From NCBI GenBank assembly GCA_002077065.1, contig NAJO01000025.1, positions 310,001 through 374,000 on the forward strand: a stretch of DNA of 64,000 nucleotides, given 5' to 3'. The notes under the pieces are model-generated. The model ran no database searches. It saw only the letters and a list, made by a program, of their open reading frames with translations, and was not told the DNA's origin. Each line of letters begins with the position of its first letter. Position 1 is the first letter of the stretch. Origin of the DNA: Cryoendolithus antarcticus. Taxonomy: Eukaryota > Ascomycota > Dothideomycetes > Cladosporiales > Cladosporiaceae. The translations under genes were made by a program, and so were the position numbers. Below, piece after piece: positions 52,099-62,755 of this stretch.

Positions 52099-53895
52099 TC
52101 ATGTGACGTGCTCCTTTTCAACCTCCTTCGGTATTCGCACAGCAGCACCGGTAATTACAGCACCGGCCAACGCCGCGGCTAGTGCAAACCACCAAGCTGC
52201 TTTCAACCCCTTCAGTCCGATCTCTCCGGTCGGTGAAGTGTCCACTTGCGCAGCTATGCTGTCTGCAGCTGAGGCCATTATCGCAGAGGACAGGTTCTGT
52301 ATTGTGACCAACAGACTACCCGCGCTGCCCTGATAGCTCCTGGGCACGTTCGAAGTGATGAAGATTGAGGCAGCTGCGAAGCTCATATCAGGACCGAATG
52401 TGGCGAGCGTAATCCCCGGGAGACTCAATGCCCAGTACGAGGTATTTGCAGTTTGAGGCAGGAAGAATGCAGGTCCCAGTGCATAGCAGAACATGCTGAC
52501 CATGTAAATATAGTGCCCCGGCACTCGATGAAGGAGTTTGCTGACGATCCACGCCGCGAGTATGCCTGCGATACAGTTCGGGAGTAGGTAAAGAGCCACC
52601 GTGAGAGCGGACTTCTGCTGTATGCGCGAGAAGAATTGCACCGCGAAGAACTGCCATGCTCCGACAAAGCTACCGAAGCTCAGGAAGTACGCTGCCATGA
52701 GAGGAGCAAAGCCGGGAGTCTTCCATAGCGAGTTTGGGATCAGTGGACGGCGTGCTCTGCTTTCAACCCAGAAGAATGCAACAATGATGACAATGCCAAC
52801 AATGATCATGGAGTACGTATAGGATGACCAGTGAACCACAGAGCCTTGTGTGAGTCCGAAGAGGAGACATATGCAGCCAGCTGTCGCACAAATGGCTCCC
52901 TTCCAGTCGAAATCGCGGATCGATGGCACATCGGAGCCGGGTAGATCTGCCTCAGGTTGTATGTCGGGTACAGAGAACCACGCTGCAGCCATAAGTACTC
53001 CACTAACCATCGCGTTCGTGCCGAAGATCCATGGTAGATATGCCGTCAGAGCACCGCCCTGAAGTGCCCCGATAAAGAAGCCAAGGGGCGCCATTGCAGC
53101 CATGGCGGAGAATACACGTGTTTTACGCTGTCCGGGAGAGTAGACACGACCAAGCAAGCTCATGCTACCGGATACGAGCAAGCCCACTGACAGGCCCTGC
53201 ATCGCACGCATGAAGAAGAATAATATGCTCCGTGATGGTGTCAAGCTGAAAGCACCGATAATGTTCCAGATTGTCAGCCATGCAAACGCGGCAACGATGA
53301 CCAGACGTGGTGCCAGCAAGTCAGCCAGCGAGCCGGATAGAATGACACTCAAACCCAACGCTGTAGAGTAGGCGCCCATAAGCCATGGTACTTCGCCACT
53401 CGGCATTCCGAGAGCTGCTTGGAAAGCCGACAGATTGACAGTAACATTGCCGAGATTGTAGCTGAACAACAATTGCCCGCTACTACACACTAGCACGAAC
53501 ATGATCTCGGTGCCAAGATTCCGTAGCTGCGGTGGAATGCCCTGACTTCCCCGGACTGGCGAGAGGGCTTCTGCATCGTTGTTCTCGGCCAGCTCACCAG
53601 CATTGCTGCGTCGACTCCGAGTGAGATACAAGATCTCAAGAGCGTTGCTCAGATGTGCTGGAGGAGGAGCATTACGGCTAGTCACTGCACCCAATTCGTA
53701 GCCTTCCTCTGGGTACTTCTGTGATGCATGACCACCGAGCAGTGGGTTTGGAGTCTGACTTCCGGTTGGCGGTTCGGTGAATGCGTCGTAAGATGATCTA
53801 GGAGATGGATTTGTCGTTGCCATCGGCGAAGCAATAGCCTCCCTGCCGTCGGCGTGCACAGAGTGCACTGTTGATGTGGCGGTTTTGCTTGTCAT
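52099..53895 (-). CDS. MFS transporter, DHA2 family
   Basis: Single exon, 598 residues. The N-terminal ~125 residues are hydrophilic, then about 14 hydrophobic segments follow, as in DHA2 drug:H+ antiporters. Motifs: FSYNLGNVTVNLSAFQAALG (helix 1), SGSLADLLAPRLVI (loop 2-3), FFMRAMQGLSVGLLVSGSMS, and a helix 5-like SAMAAMAPLGFFIGALQGG. The C-terminal half has LPGITLATFGPDMSFAAASIF and VPRSYQGSAGSLLVTIQNLS, typical of fungal members. Plasma-membrane or vacuolar export of drugs or basic amino acids is the family role; the substrate is not predictable. Its upstream region carries five spaced TGACGCTG elements (54093-54204), the only clear regulatory pattern in this part of the window. Confidence 0.87.
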   Translation of the reverse strand: MTSKTATSTVHSVHADGREAIASPMATTNPSPRSSYDAFTEPPTGSQTPNPLLGGHASQKYPEEGYELGAVTSRNAPPPAHLSNALEILYLTRSRRSNAGELAENNDAEALSPVRGSQGIPPQLRNLGTEIMFVLVCSSGQLLFSYNLGNVTVNLSAFQAALGMPSGEVPWLMGAYSTALGLSVILSGSLADLLAPRLVIVAAFAWLTIWNIIGAFSLTPSRSILFFFMRAMQGLSVGLLVSGSMSLLGRVYSPGQRKTRVFSAMAAMAPLGFFIGALQGGALTAYLPWIFGTNAMVSGVLMAAAWFSVPDIQPEADLPGSDVPSIRDFDWKGAICATAGCICLLFGLTQGSVVHWSSYTYSMIIVGIVIIVAFFWVESRARRPLIPNSLWKTPGFAPLMAAYFLSFGSFVGAWQFFAVQFFSRIQQKSALTVALYLLPNCIAGILAAWIVSKLLHRVPGHYIYMVSMFCYALGPAFFLPQTANTSYWALSLPGITLATFGPDMSFAAASIFITSNVPRSYQGSAGSLLVTIQNLSSAIMASAADSIAAQVDTSPTGEIGLKGLKAAWWFALAAALAGAVITGAAVRIPKEVEKEHVT

Positions 53896-54368
53896 CGTGG
53901 CTGCCTTGCCTAATTAGAGCGTATGATGATCAAGTGAGAATTTGGTATGTCAGAGGAGATGAGATGCAGGATAAGAGACGACAGGCAATTCACAAGTACG
54001 GGATAGCAGAAAACTTATACTTTCCAACATGGCGATACCTTTGGTCTTCGATAGCTCAGCCGTGGGTGGCGCTGCGCGGTTGCGGGAAGTCCTGACGCTG
54101 TACAGACGTGAGGCTGCAGTATCATGACGCTGATCAAGCATGCTGACGCTGAATATTGGGGCGGTGGCTGTCTTGTGACGCTGAACATGTATAGTGACGC
54201 TGAAGAGATATCTCGTTATGGTGGGTTCAACCTAACCGAAGTGGAGCGGTAGGCGGTAGACCGTATTGGGTAATACCGACACCTGCAGCTTAACGTGCAT
54301 GCAGGTTGATGCCCAGGATGACTTCGAAACTGGGGTCTGAGTTGGACTGATGAATGGTGCTTTCGAGT
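53896..54368. promoter_or_regulatory. Upstream region of the DHA2 gene
   Basis: 473 bases between the DHA2 start and the 3' end of the MCT-type gene. It contains the TGACGCTG array at 54093-54204 and nothing else recognised. Confidence 0.5.
54093..54204 (+). repeat. Five TGACGCTG elements at alternating 32/19-base spacing
   Basis: Occurrences begin at 54093, 54125, 54144, 54176 and 54195. Steps are 32, 19, 32, 19, that is a 51-base unit used twice plus one element. The last three have TGACGCTGAA. The core TGACG is that of bZIP (CREB/ATF-like) sites. It lies about 200-310 bases upstream of the DHA2 start codon. Confidence 0.85.
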
Positions 54369-55779
54369 CTATATCAACTTCGACTTCAGTCCCCTCTGTC
54401 TGATCAGGAGTATCCATAACCCAACTAGATTGCATCCACCCGCAGCCATAATGGCTCCTCCGAATAATTGTAATCCCAGGTAGTTCCTATGCTCCGCCGT
54501 CGCCCCAATGCTCGTCAACGCCCCGGCGATCGGTGGCCCAATCAAGGACGCCATTGATCCAATCCCCTGCGACATGCCCATTCTCGCGCCTAGGACCTTG
54601 ATATCCGGACACACGACCGGGAACACCGAAGGCGGTAGCGGAATTAGTGCGCCACTGAAACATCCGTATAATGCTGCGTAAACGATGAACGCACCCGATG
54701 ACTTGACACCGATCCAGCCTAGACACAGAATTCCGCTTGAGAGTCCGCAGACGATCCATGGGATCATCACGCCGATCTTAGACGCAGCGTACGAAGCAAC
54801 AAGTCGACCTAGCACTGACGCAGCTTGCGATATGACTAGAACATAGTTCGCGTCACTACGGCTCATGCCCAGTTCGATCTGTCCATAGGACGACATGAAG
54901 TAGAATGGCACCATGTATCCGCAAAATATGAGGAAGTTGCTGCTAGTGTAGCTCCAGAAGGGCAGATCTCGTAGTGCACTTGCGTCGAACAGCTTCCGCG
55001 GCCGGTCCGGGGCGAGATCAGCTAAGTTCTTGACGCGCCACAGAATCATTGGAAATGCGATGCAGTAGGTAGACAGCATGATGAACGCCATGATCCGGAC
55101 TGTCCAGCCGAAGCTCATGCGGCTGATGAGATGCTCGAATGTGATGGTGTAGATGATTCCGCCAATAGGAGCACCGCATGTGGTGATCCCCATTGCTAAA
55201 CTGCGGTTCTTCGTGAAGGCTCGGCCGACGAGGGCGAGGCCGGGGATGTACAGCAGGCTGTTACCAAGTCCTGTGACGATACCTTGTGTGAGGAAGATCT
55301 GCCAATACGACGCTTTGCATAGGCTGAGCAGCATCAAGCCAAGGGTCTCCACTAGCGCACCAACAATGAGCATGCTGCGGAAGTAGCCTCTGTCGAAGAG
55401 AGGGCCAGACACGATGCCTCCGAAAATGAGAAGGGTGGTGGACGTCGTGCCGATCCTGGTCTCGTCAATTCTGTACCACAGCATCGCTATCGCGAAGCAC
55501 TCACCAGCTAATGGTCGATGACGACAGATCAGGAAGCAAAGTCAATTCGTAATAAGATACGAAAGATCCGAATGCGAATGTGAGGCCCCATAGATTGCCA
55601 AAGACCAGAAAGCTGCCGGCGACTTGCAGCCATGCTCGTGTTCCTCCATCTGGCGCAGACGGGGTGGTCGAGACTATGACTGAGGGCGCCTTGACATCTT
55701 CATTGCTACTCGTGATCACCGGCCCTTCATACGCATCCACGGCCGCTGACTTTCCATATTCCAATGACTTCTCTGACAT
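54369..55779 (-). CDS. MFS transporter, monocarboxylate (MCT/Mch) family
   Basis: Exons 55779-55505 and 55455-54369; 453 residues. The intron (49 nt, GTGAGT..TTGACG..ACCAG) joins STISW to IGTTSTTLLIF. The ATG at 55779 (MSEKSLEYGKS) is used; the open frame before it begins with a non-ATG codon. The entry motif PDGGTRAWLQVAGSFLVFGN is the hallmark of fungal MCT-like proteins, followed by twelve hydrophobic segments with ITTCGAPIGGIIY, LGRLVASYAASKIG and GMSQGIGSMASLIGPPIAG. Yeast relatives (Mch proteins) transport riboflavin (Mch5) or unknown carboxylates across plasma or vacuolar membranes. The substrate is unknown here. Confidence 0.88.
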
Positions 55780-56401
55780 GGCGGTGACGCCACCAGTATT
55801 GTTAGCTTTCAAGTCGTAGTCCAGATTCCATTGATAGCAAAATTGCCATCACCGATACTCCAGAACTTGCAACAATCACGAAAGAGAGAATGAAGAGATC
55901 ATGTAGCAGTAATAAGGCGGAAGACGGCACATAACTCAAGTCGCCCGCATTGCATAGCCGCGGCCGATGACAGCAGAAATGTCGCGCGCTAAGAAATCGC
56001 GACACACTCAAGTAGATGCAGCAGGCTTACCTGTCGTCGTCCGAGCAGCGTTCCGTGTGCTGAGCGCCAAAAGGACAAGCCACGCGTGAGGCGTCACGAC
56101 CTCGGCGCAGTTCTGCGTCCCAGTAACGATTAATGAACAGTCTCTGAGATCGATGTAGTAGTTTTGAGGGATGCACGTGGGAAGAAAGTCTAACCTCATT
56201 TACCCCACAGTCTGCACGAATTAGTCGGATCGCCACTGCCACTTACGTCGCTCCGCAGCGGAAAATTACCGTGCTCTCGGTCTCGTCTTGACTCCAGCAT
56301 GTTGGCCAGCTAATGAGTTGTATAGTAAGGACCACTAGCAATCCCAGCAATCCCACTCGCACTTGGCCCCCTTGAAAGCCATACTCAAGCAAGCACACCA
56401 T
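55780..56401. other. Intergenic; nothing recognised
   Basis: About 0.62 kb between the MCT-type gene start and the SPT16 3' end. Confidence 0.5.
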
Positions 56402-59400
56402 CTACCGCCTACTCTTCACCTTCGGCGGCGGAGCCTTCCCCTTACTCTTCCGACTCCTCCCCTCATCCTCAGATCCACCACCATCCCGATCCTTCCTCGC
56501 AGCCTTCTTCTCCATCTCATCCCAGTCCTCGCCCTCATCGTCGCTCTCATCCGACCCACCGCTGGCATCAGCCGAGGCGTCATCATCAAAGTCGCTCTCC
56601 TCCTCCGAGCTCGCCTCGCTCGCAAAGTCCTCCTCGCTCATCTCGAACGCGCTTTCCTCTTCCTCCGCGTCGGACTCAGCATCGCTCTCGGTGTCGAGGA
56701 AGCTCCAGCCACCTTCAGCGAAGAAGGCGTGAGGGTCTGTCGTTACGGTCTTCATGATCGTGCCCCAGTTGAGGTTGAGAGGTCCTTCTGAGAAGGGAAT
56801 GTCGACGCTGTCGAGCCAGTCCTTCACGCCATCTAAGCTCTCAACTGGGATCGTGTTGATGTGCGCTGGTGGGCGAGTGAAGTCCTTGAAGATGACAACC
56901 ATGTCGAAGTTTTTCAAGCCGAACTGAACACGCTCAAGGTGCACCACTTCGATGTCAGTCAGGGTGATGACGAGGAACGGTGGCTCCGTGAGCTGAACGA
57001 GGCAGTCGGTAGTAGGCTGGATGGTGACGCTGGAGCGTGCCGGCACACCGTTGAAGCCAAGGTCGCGGAACGGCATATCCACTGACATGCCCTCAGACTT
57101 CCCAGCATCTGCGATCTTCTCGGCAAACATGCGGAACTCCTTGTCGAGTGCCGAGCGCCTGCGCTTCTCTTCTTGCTCTGCTTCGAACTCCTCCTCATCA
57201 CCGTAGCGATGCTTGCGCTTACGGTTGCCGGTCTCATCGAATTGCTCTGTCGTTGCCTCGCGCAAGAATTGGATGTCCTTCGTCTTGCGTTTGCCGATGA
57301 TGATCGGGTTGACCAGATGAACGTGAATGATGACAATCAGCTCGCCCACGCAAGGCTGGAAAAACAGGTGCTTGACATTGCTGAATAGGATGTCGATCTT
57401 TTGCCCAGCCATGTGATGATAGCGGAGACCATTGTGGTGCACTTCAACAGCACCACCAACGCGCTTCGACTCCATTGTCGGGCGCATGTAGATGTTGTCG
57501 AGGCGGTGTGGGCGACGATTTCGAATCTCGACAAGCTTGTCCTGCTCGACGACATCCTCCATGTCTTTCTTCTCTTGGTCGCGGCGCACAGCAGCTTTCT
57601 TCATCTCTGTGATCTGCGACTCAATGTCCGCCATGTGATCTCTGTCCTTGGATCGGTAAGTAAGCGAGCGCACGAATTGCGCACTCGGGTCCTCGAACGG
57701 CTGGTCGTCTTTGCGTCCCACACCCTGGCCAGGCGACAAGAAGTTGATCCGCAAGAAAATCCAGGCACCCTCACTAGTGGTGCTTGCGTTCTTGATGGTG
57801 TTGATGTGGAATGGCACAGGGCGTCCCATGATGGGCATGATAACGGAATTATTGCGAGGGTCGGCGACTATGATCAAATCCTTGACCTTGGTAGGGATCT
57901 GAGTGTCGTACTTGTACGATTCGAAACGCTTGAATTTCTTCTCCTCAGTTCCGTTGAGCGCAGCATGTCCTTCTGCGTAATTCGCGAGTCCGTCGTTGTG
58001 CTTCTTTTGGTGTAGCTCACGCTGATGCTCCCGCCTCGCAGCCTCCTTCTCCTCATTTGCGCTCTGGCCACCCTGACCTCGTAATCTTGTCTTCGTGATG
58101 TTAGAAGATGCCACTGCGCCCACGCGAGGGTCCTTCTTGGCTTTCGCGGGCTTTTTCTCTTCCTCTTCGTCATCATTGAAGAAGAACGCAGCGCTGTCCA
58201 TATCAGAGCCTGCCTTCTTCGTGAAGACAAAGGGTTCGCCAGATCCGACTTCAGATGCGTTGATTCGGATCGTGTCGCTCAGCATCAGTGAGTACTTGGC
58301 GTCCTTCTTCTTGTCCTGGGGATTTGGATTCTCGACATCGGAGAAGCCAGTGGTGACTACCAATGTCATACCGTCCTTCAGAATGCGGCCGTTCTTTCCA
58401 TTTAGCACCATTGTCGAGTCCACGCCCTCGATCCCAATGCCTGCACCGACGTGTTTGACAAAGTTGTCGACCAGCTCTGGCTTCTTGGCCTTGATGGTAG
58501 CGATTGCCTTGTTGTAAGCATTCTTCGCTGGTGCGCCGTCCTTCAGCTCTTTCAGAACGGCCTCGTGCACGCTCAGGAGGAGCTTGTAAGTACTCTCTTG
58601 CGACTTGTTCGGGTCCACGAGGTACGTCCGAGCGATCATCGAAGCGTAGGTCTGGTAGCGCAACCCGAGCGCAGCGATAATAACGCCCGCATGTAGGTTA
58701 CTGTCGTCAGGCTCGCTGCGCAGCTTGAGGTCGAAGTTGCCGCCGCTCATCACGATCGGGCTGACGCTCCAGTCCAGATTGACCGGATCGAAGTCGCCGC
58801 CCTTCATCGACTTGAAGAACTTGTCATCCTCAATCTTGTCGGCGATCTTGTTCGAGAGCGCCTTGTGCGTGATTTTCTTATCCTTGTCAAGGATGTCCGA
58901 CATCGTCTCAACGAAATAGTCAGCCATGACGGCTGCGGTCGCGCGTGATGCATTGCGCACAGCGCTCAACTCGCCCTGGTCCTTTACACTCATCACGGCA
59001 GACAATGCAGGGCTGATCTCGACCTCCTCCACATCCTTGCTGATCTCGGAGAAAGCCGACTTCCACTCCGTGACGAATGGACCAGTAGAATCCTCCCTCT
59101 TGATGACTCCCACCTTCTTCCCCGCGTTCTTGATAATCTCTAGGCAGCGCTCGAACTGCGCCGTGTTCTCCGCGGCATCCTTACCCCTTACGATGACCTC
59201 TACAGGCGTCTTGCCATCCTTGAGAGGCTCGAGGTAGATGGCCTTCTTCTTGGTCGTCAAGATGTAGATGGACTCCAGCGTAATGAGGAAGAGCGTCGTG
59301 GGGAACTCGTAGCCTAGCAGCCAGAACTGCAGCGCGTTTGCCTTATGGAAGCCGGCTGCTTCGTCGGTCTTGCCCATGACGACCGCGATGCTGCCGACAT

Positions 59401-59506
59401 CGCCGAAGACATTGTTGCCTGACCGCTTGTCTGCCTTCCACTGTGTGATGATCGAGGCGAGGCGGTTGTGGAATTGCGCCTTGTCGATGCTGACTTCGTC
59501 CGCCAT
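56402..59506 (-). CDS. SPT16: FACT complex subunit SPT16
   Basis: Single exon, 1034 residues from ATG 59506 (MADEVSIDKAQFHNRL), the conserved start; the open frame reaches 59563. Residues 1-430 form the catalytically dead aminopeptidase-like domain (GNNVFGDVGSIAVVMGKTDE, HVGAGIGIEGVDSTM). Then come a charged linker (KTRLRGQGGQSANEEKEAARR), the dimerisation and middle PH-like domains (YIMRPT-type NIYMRPTMESKRVGGAVEVH, QPCVGELIVIIHVHLVNPI), the Rtt106-like block (FGLKNFDMVVIFKDFTRPP and NWGTIMKTV), and an acidic tail rich in E/D/S ending in a basic KSKGKAPPPKVKSRR. With Pob3, Spt16 forms FACT, the histone chaperone that takes apart and rebuilds nucleosomes ahead of and behind polymerases. Length and layout are normal. 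Confidence 0.97.
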   Translation of the reverse strand: MADEVSIDKAQFHNRLASIITQWKADKRSGNNVFGDVGSIAVVMGKTDEAAGFHKANALQFWLLGYEFPTTLFLITLESIYILTTKKKAIYLEPLKDGKTPVEVIVRGKDAAENTAQFERCLEIIKNAGKKVGVIKREDSTGPFVTEWKSAFSEISKDVEEVEISPALSAVMSVKDQGELSAVRNASRATAAVMADYFVETMSDILDKDKKITHKALSNKIADKIEDDKFFKSMKGGDFDPVNLDWSVSPIVMSGGNFDLKLRSEPDDSNLHAGVIIAALGLRYQTYASMIARTYLVDPNKSQESTYKLLLSVHEAVLKELKDGAPAKNAYNKAIATIKAKKPELVDNFVKHVGAGIGIEGVDSTMVLNGKNGRILKDGMTLVVTTGFSDVENPNPQDKKKDAKYSLMLSDTIRINASEVGSGEPFVFTKKAGSDMDSAAFFFNDDEEEEKKPAKAKKDPRVGAVASSNITKTRLRGQGGQSANEEKEAARREHQRELHQKKHNDGLANYAEGHAALNGTEEKKFKRFESYKYDTQIPTKVKDLIIVADPRNNSVIMPIMGRPVPFHINTIKNASTTSEGAWIFLRINFLSPGQGVGRKDDQPFEDPSAQFVRSLTYRSKDRDHMADIESQITEMKKAAVRRDQEKKDMEDVVEQDKLVEIRNRRPHRLDNIYMRPTMESKRVGGAVEVHHNGLRYHHMAGQKIDILFSNVKHLFFQPCVGELIVIIHVHLVNPIIIGKRKTKDIQFLREATTEQFDETGNRKRKHRYGDEEEFEAEQEEKRRRSALDKEFRMFAEKIADAGKSEGMSVDMPFRDLGFNGVPARSSVTIQPTTDCLVQLTEPPFLVITLTDIEVVHLERVQFGLKNFDMVVIFKDFTRPPAHINTIPVESLDGVKDWLDSVDIPFSEGPLNLNWGTIMKTVTTDPHAFFAEGGWSFLDTESDAESDAEEEESAFEMSEEDFASEASSEEESDFDDDASADASGGSDESDDEGEDWDEMEKKAARKDRDGGGSEDEGRSRKSKGKAPPPKVKSRR

Positions 59507-59800
59507 TGCGGCGGCGGGGTGGCGAGGTATGAGATGCACCTGATGCTGTGATTGATGTGCCAAGCTGTGGCGTGATGGATCTCGGCCAGATAAGGAGATG
59601 GTGTGAGTGCTGCGAGGAGAAAAGTGGCAATGAAAGTAGTTGATAGAAGTTCAGATGGGAAACACCAGCGCGTCAAGTCGCGTGCAGGCAGAAGTGGGCG
59701 GGACCATCCGTATCGCCTGAGGCTGCTATGATTTCAGGCATGTAGGTTTTCCACATGGCGATGTCTGTCACGACATCATGTACACTATAAAGGTCTTATG

Positions 59801-62090
59801 TTATCGACCCGTCTCCGGCTTCTCATCAGCACCAGCCTCCCGCATCCCCCTCTCCTCAGCCCGCAACTCATCTTCAGTCCGCGAACTCTCTCCACCCAAC
59901 ACTTCACCCCTCACATGTCTCTTCAGCTCCGCAAAGCTAATCGGCGGCTGCTTCCGCGCACCTCTCCTCTGCCGATTCAGCTCCCTCTCCAGCGCAGCAC
60001 TCAGCTTCTCCAAGATCCACTGGCTCTCGGTCTGCGTACCCATCAGTGGTGATGAGGGACTCAGCCAAGACCAGTCCTGACCCCAACTCGAGTCGTCCGA
60101 GGATGTTGTCTTGCTGACACGCTGAGCCAGAGGATCTGGCGACATGGCCGTATCCTGCATCGAAACCCGTCGATCGATACGCATAGCATCAGGTACAAGT
60201 GCATTGGGTATGCTCTGGCCCGGAAACGACTTCGTATTGTCGTCGTCACGTCCATTACCCATTAGCCTAAGGTAATATTCCCAGTCGGCCCAAGAATATT
60301 TCTTTGGCGACCCACCGCTATTAACCAGGTCCTTCTGCACGTTCCTGCACTCCCGACTGAGCACGTAGTTGTAGAAGTGAATGTCGCGTTGCAGCTCATC
60401 ACCCTTGTGTTGTGCTTCTTCCATGTTGTCAAGCTCCTCTTCTTCTAGGTGAGCGCGCAGCCGTTCTGCGAGCCGAATGCGAAGTCTGTCATCGATTTGC
60501 GCTGCAGAAGCTCTGGGCTCTGTCTCAGGATCCGTATGCTGTGGTGCGACGCCAAAGATGCCCGGACCGCTGAAGGACTGATGCGTGAGACTGCGCAGCA
60601 GCGTTCGTAACGTGTGGCGTACGCCTTCATCCCCCGGCAGCACAGTAACAGCGCCGAGCCAGTCAGTGAGCTCTGTCACCCACTTTACGATAGTATCGCC
60701 CATGTTACTGATCAAAATAGTCAAGGATGGCACCGCAAGGAGCGACCAGAGCACGAAGAAGGGCTTTCCCGAGTTACTAAGTAGCACCAGATCACCATAT
60801 CCAATAGTCAACAAGCTAGTATAGCTGAAGTACAGAGCATTGAAGTACGTCCAAGACTGCCTGTGCTCAGTCGCCGTGAACACAGCAGCACCGCCCATCC
60901 ATAGTAACAGGGCCACAGTAGCACTGGTGAACAGCGCAAGATACCGGCGCCGATTTTCAGCCATATCCTGCACACGCCGCATGACCTGGAACTCCTGCTT
61001 GCGTCTCTGGGCAAGCGCGGTCTGCGGATGCGTCGAGAAGCTCTCCTCAGCGAAGAGACCGATCTTGATAGTCTGTTTCTGTTCATTGACGTGGTCGACT
61101 GCGCTCTCCCGCTGCTTCTCCGTCATGCGTGCTGTGAGCTTCTCCTTCCCGCGCTCGAGGACTAAGGTGCGGATAGAGCCGATGACCAGACCAACGATGA
61201 GGATACCGCCGATGGCGAAGGGAAACAACAGGCCTCGACCAAGGTCGGTAGCGGGCGAAAAGTCGCCCAATCCTACCGTTAGTAGTGTGACATCGGCCCA
61301 GAACACAGCGTCAAGATATTCCCAGCCCTCGACCTTGCTAAACACGAGTGCACCTAGCAGCAAGTACGTGACAAAGCTCATAGTCTGCAGCATCAACGTC
61401 CGCTGCGAAGACGTGAGCTGGAAGTCTTTCTTGTAGTACCCATGATTCGCTCCGTATACAGTGACGCCCATCAAGCTGCCAGTCATAATATAGATCGCAG
61501 CGGCGAAAATAGCGTAGTAGAAGGCGCTCGAGAGGGCGTGATTCTCCGCTGGCTGAGCCTCGGGCTGAATGATGCGGTACGTGGGCGAAGATACAAGAGC
61601 AGCCATGTCGCATACTAGCAGCACGCCAGCAAAGAGAAAGCCAGCGATGGTGATAGGCTGCGCGATCGAGAAGCGGACGCGACGAGCCATGTTGAGAAGG
61701 AGGGACATGTTCGCTATGAGGGCAGAGATCAGAGATATGCCATTGACAGCTATCTGTGCACTATCAGCGTCCTCCTGCATTGCCCTGCAATCCTCTACTG
61801 CTACCTACCAGCCACGCCGGGTCCTTGATAATCTCTCCATGTATCTCGCTCGCACCCGGTGGGACATAGACGCGCCAATTGTAGACCAAGGCGCAGATGT
61901 TGAAGCCGCTCGCTATCGGACCCAAGGTGCCAGCCAATAGTGGGAAGAGTGTGCTTGCGAACCACCAACGTGAGGGCTCGAGGTAGTCCTCCTCTGCCTC
62001 CTTCGCGGCCGCTTCCTCGTGCTCGTCGCTTTCAACATCGTCGGCAGCGCGCTTGATGCCATCTTCGACGCCGGGGTCGATGCCGCTCAT
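59801..62090 (-). CDS. TOK1: Outward-rectifying two-pore potassium channel, TOK family
   Basis: Exons 62090-61809 and 61753-59801; 744 residues. The intron (55 nt, GTAGGT..CTGATAG..CACAG) joins DPAWL to IAVNGIS. Hydrophobic segments come in the eight-helix order of TOK channels, with two P-loops: TVGLGD (about residues 253-258) and TIGYGD (about 410-415). The cytosolic C-terminal 310 residues are hydrophilic. TOK channels let K+ leave across the plasma membrane on depolarisation and are found only in fungi. The acidic N-terminus (DDVESDEHEEAAAKEAEEDY) is before the first helix. No lesion is seen. Confidence 0.95.
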
Positions 62091-62755
62091 GTTGCCTGAC
62101 TGGCTAGTACTCCGGTCGAAGGTCCAGGACCAAGATTGGTAGCTTGTGTGATTGCGGCTCGTGCTTGGAGGCTCTCTGAACGCCAGCCTCTGCGTCCCAG
62201 AGCATGATTACGGGTTGTCGCGGTGCGCGAGGCTCGGGAGGCAGATACCGGATTATCAGAGCACGAGATTCGTAGCTCACATCCTTGTAAGCTGGCGCTC
62301 TGGTAGCAAGATCTTGGCAGCGAGATTGCGTCAAAGTCGCGCCCACGCGTCACACAAGCGAAAGCTTCATGGTTGACACGAAATCTATATTATGGTTCAC
62401 GAAGGCTTCGCGGTGCTTGGCGACCCTCGATTGATGGTGATGATCCGTCGCTATTGGTGTTGCCATGTGTATGAGTGAGGGAGTCGTGGCATCGGCGCCA
62501 CATGGCAAAGACTCGACAAGATGCTGGATGGAAGCAGGACTGGGTAATGGAATAGGTGAGACGACATCGATACACAGGATGCCAGAGACCTACCCACGTC
62601 CAGGAGTCGCGCGTAGGTGAAAGAGGTCGTGAAAGGAAAGCGGTACATGAAGTATCGATGACTGACAACCCAACCCTAATCACCTCATGCCATTACTACT
62701 CAGGTCCTCCACGCCCGCTCAGGTAAGTTCGGGAATCTGGTCTGGTATGGTGTCT
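62091..62755. other. Intergenic; nothing recognised
   Basis: About 0.67 kb between the TOK gene start and the aquaporin 3' end; includes upstream regulatory sequence of the TOK gene, but no element stands out. Confidence 0.5.

Noticed and set aside
57401..58015. Long antisense frames over SPT16 (and similar ones over ERG4, GtaA and the glucanase)
   Set aside because: They are shadows of strongly coding frames with third-position G/C bias and have no domain or start context of their own.
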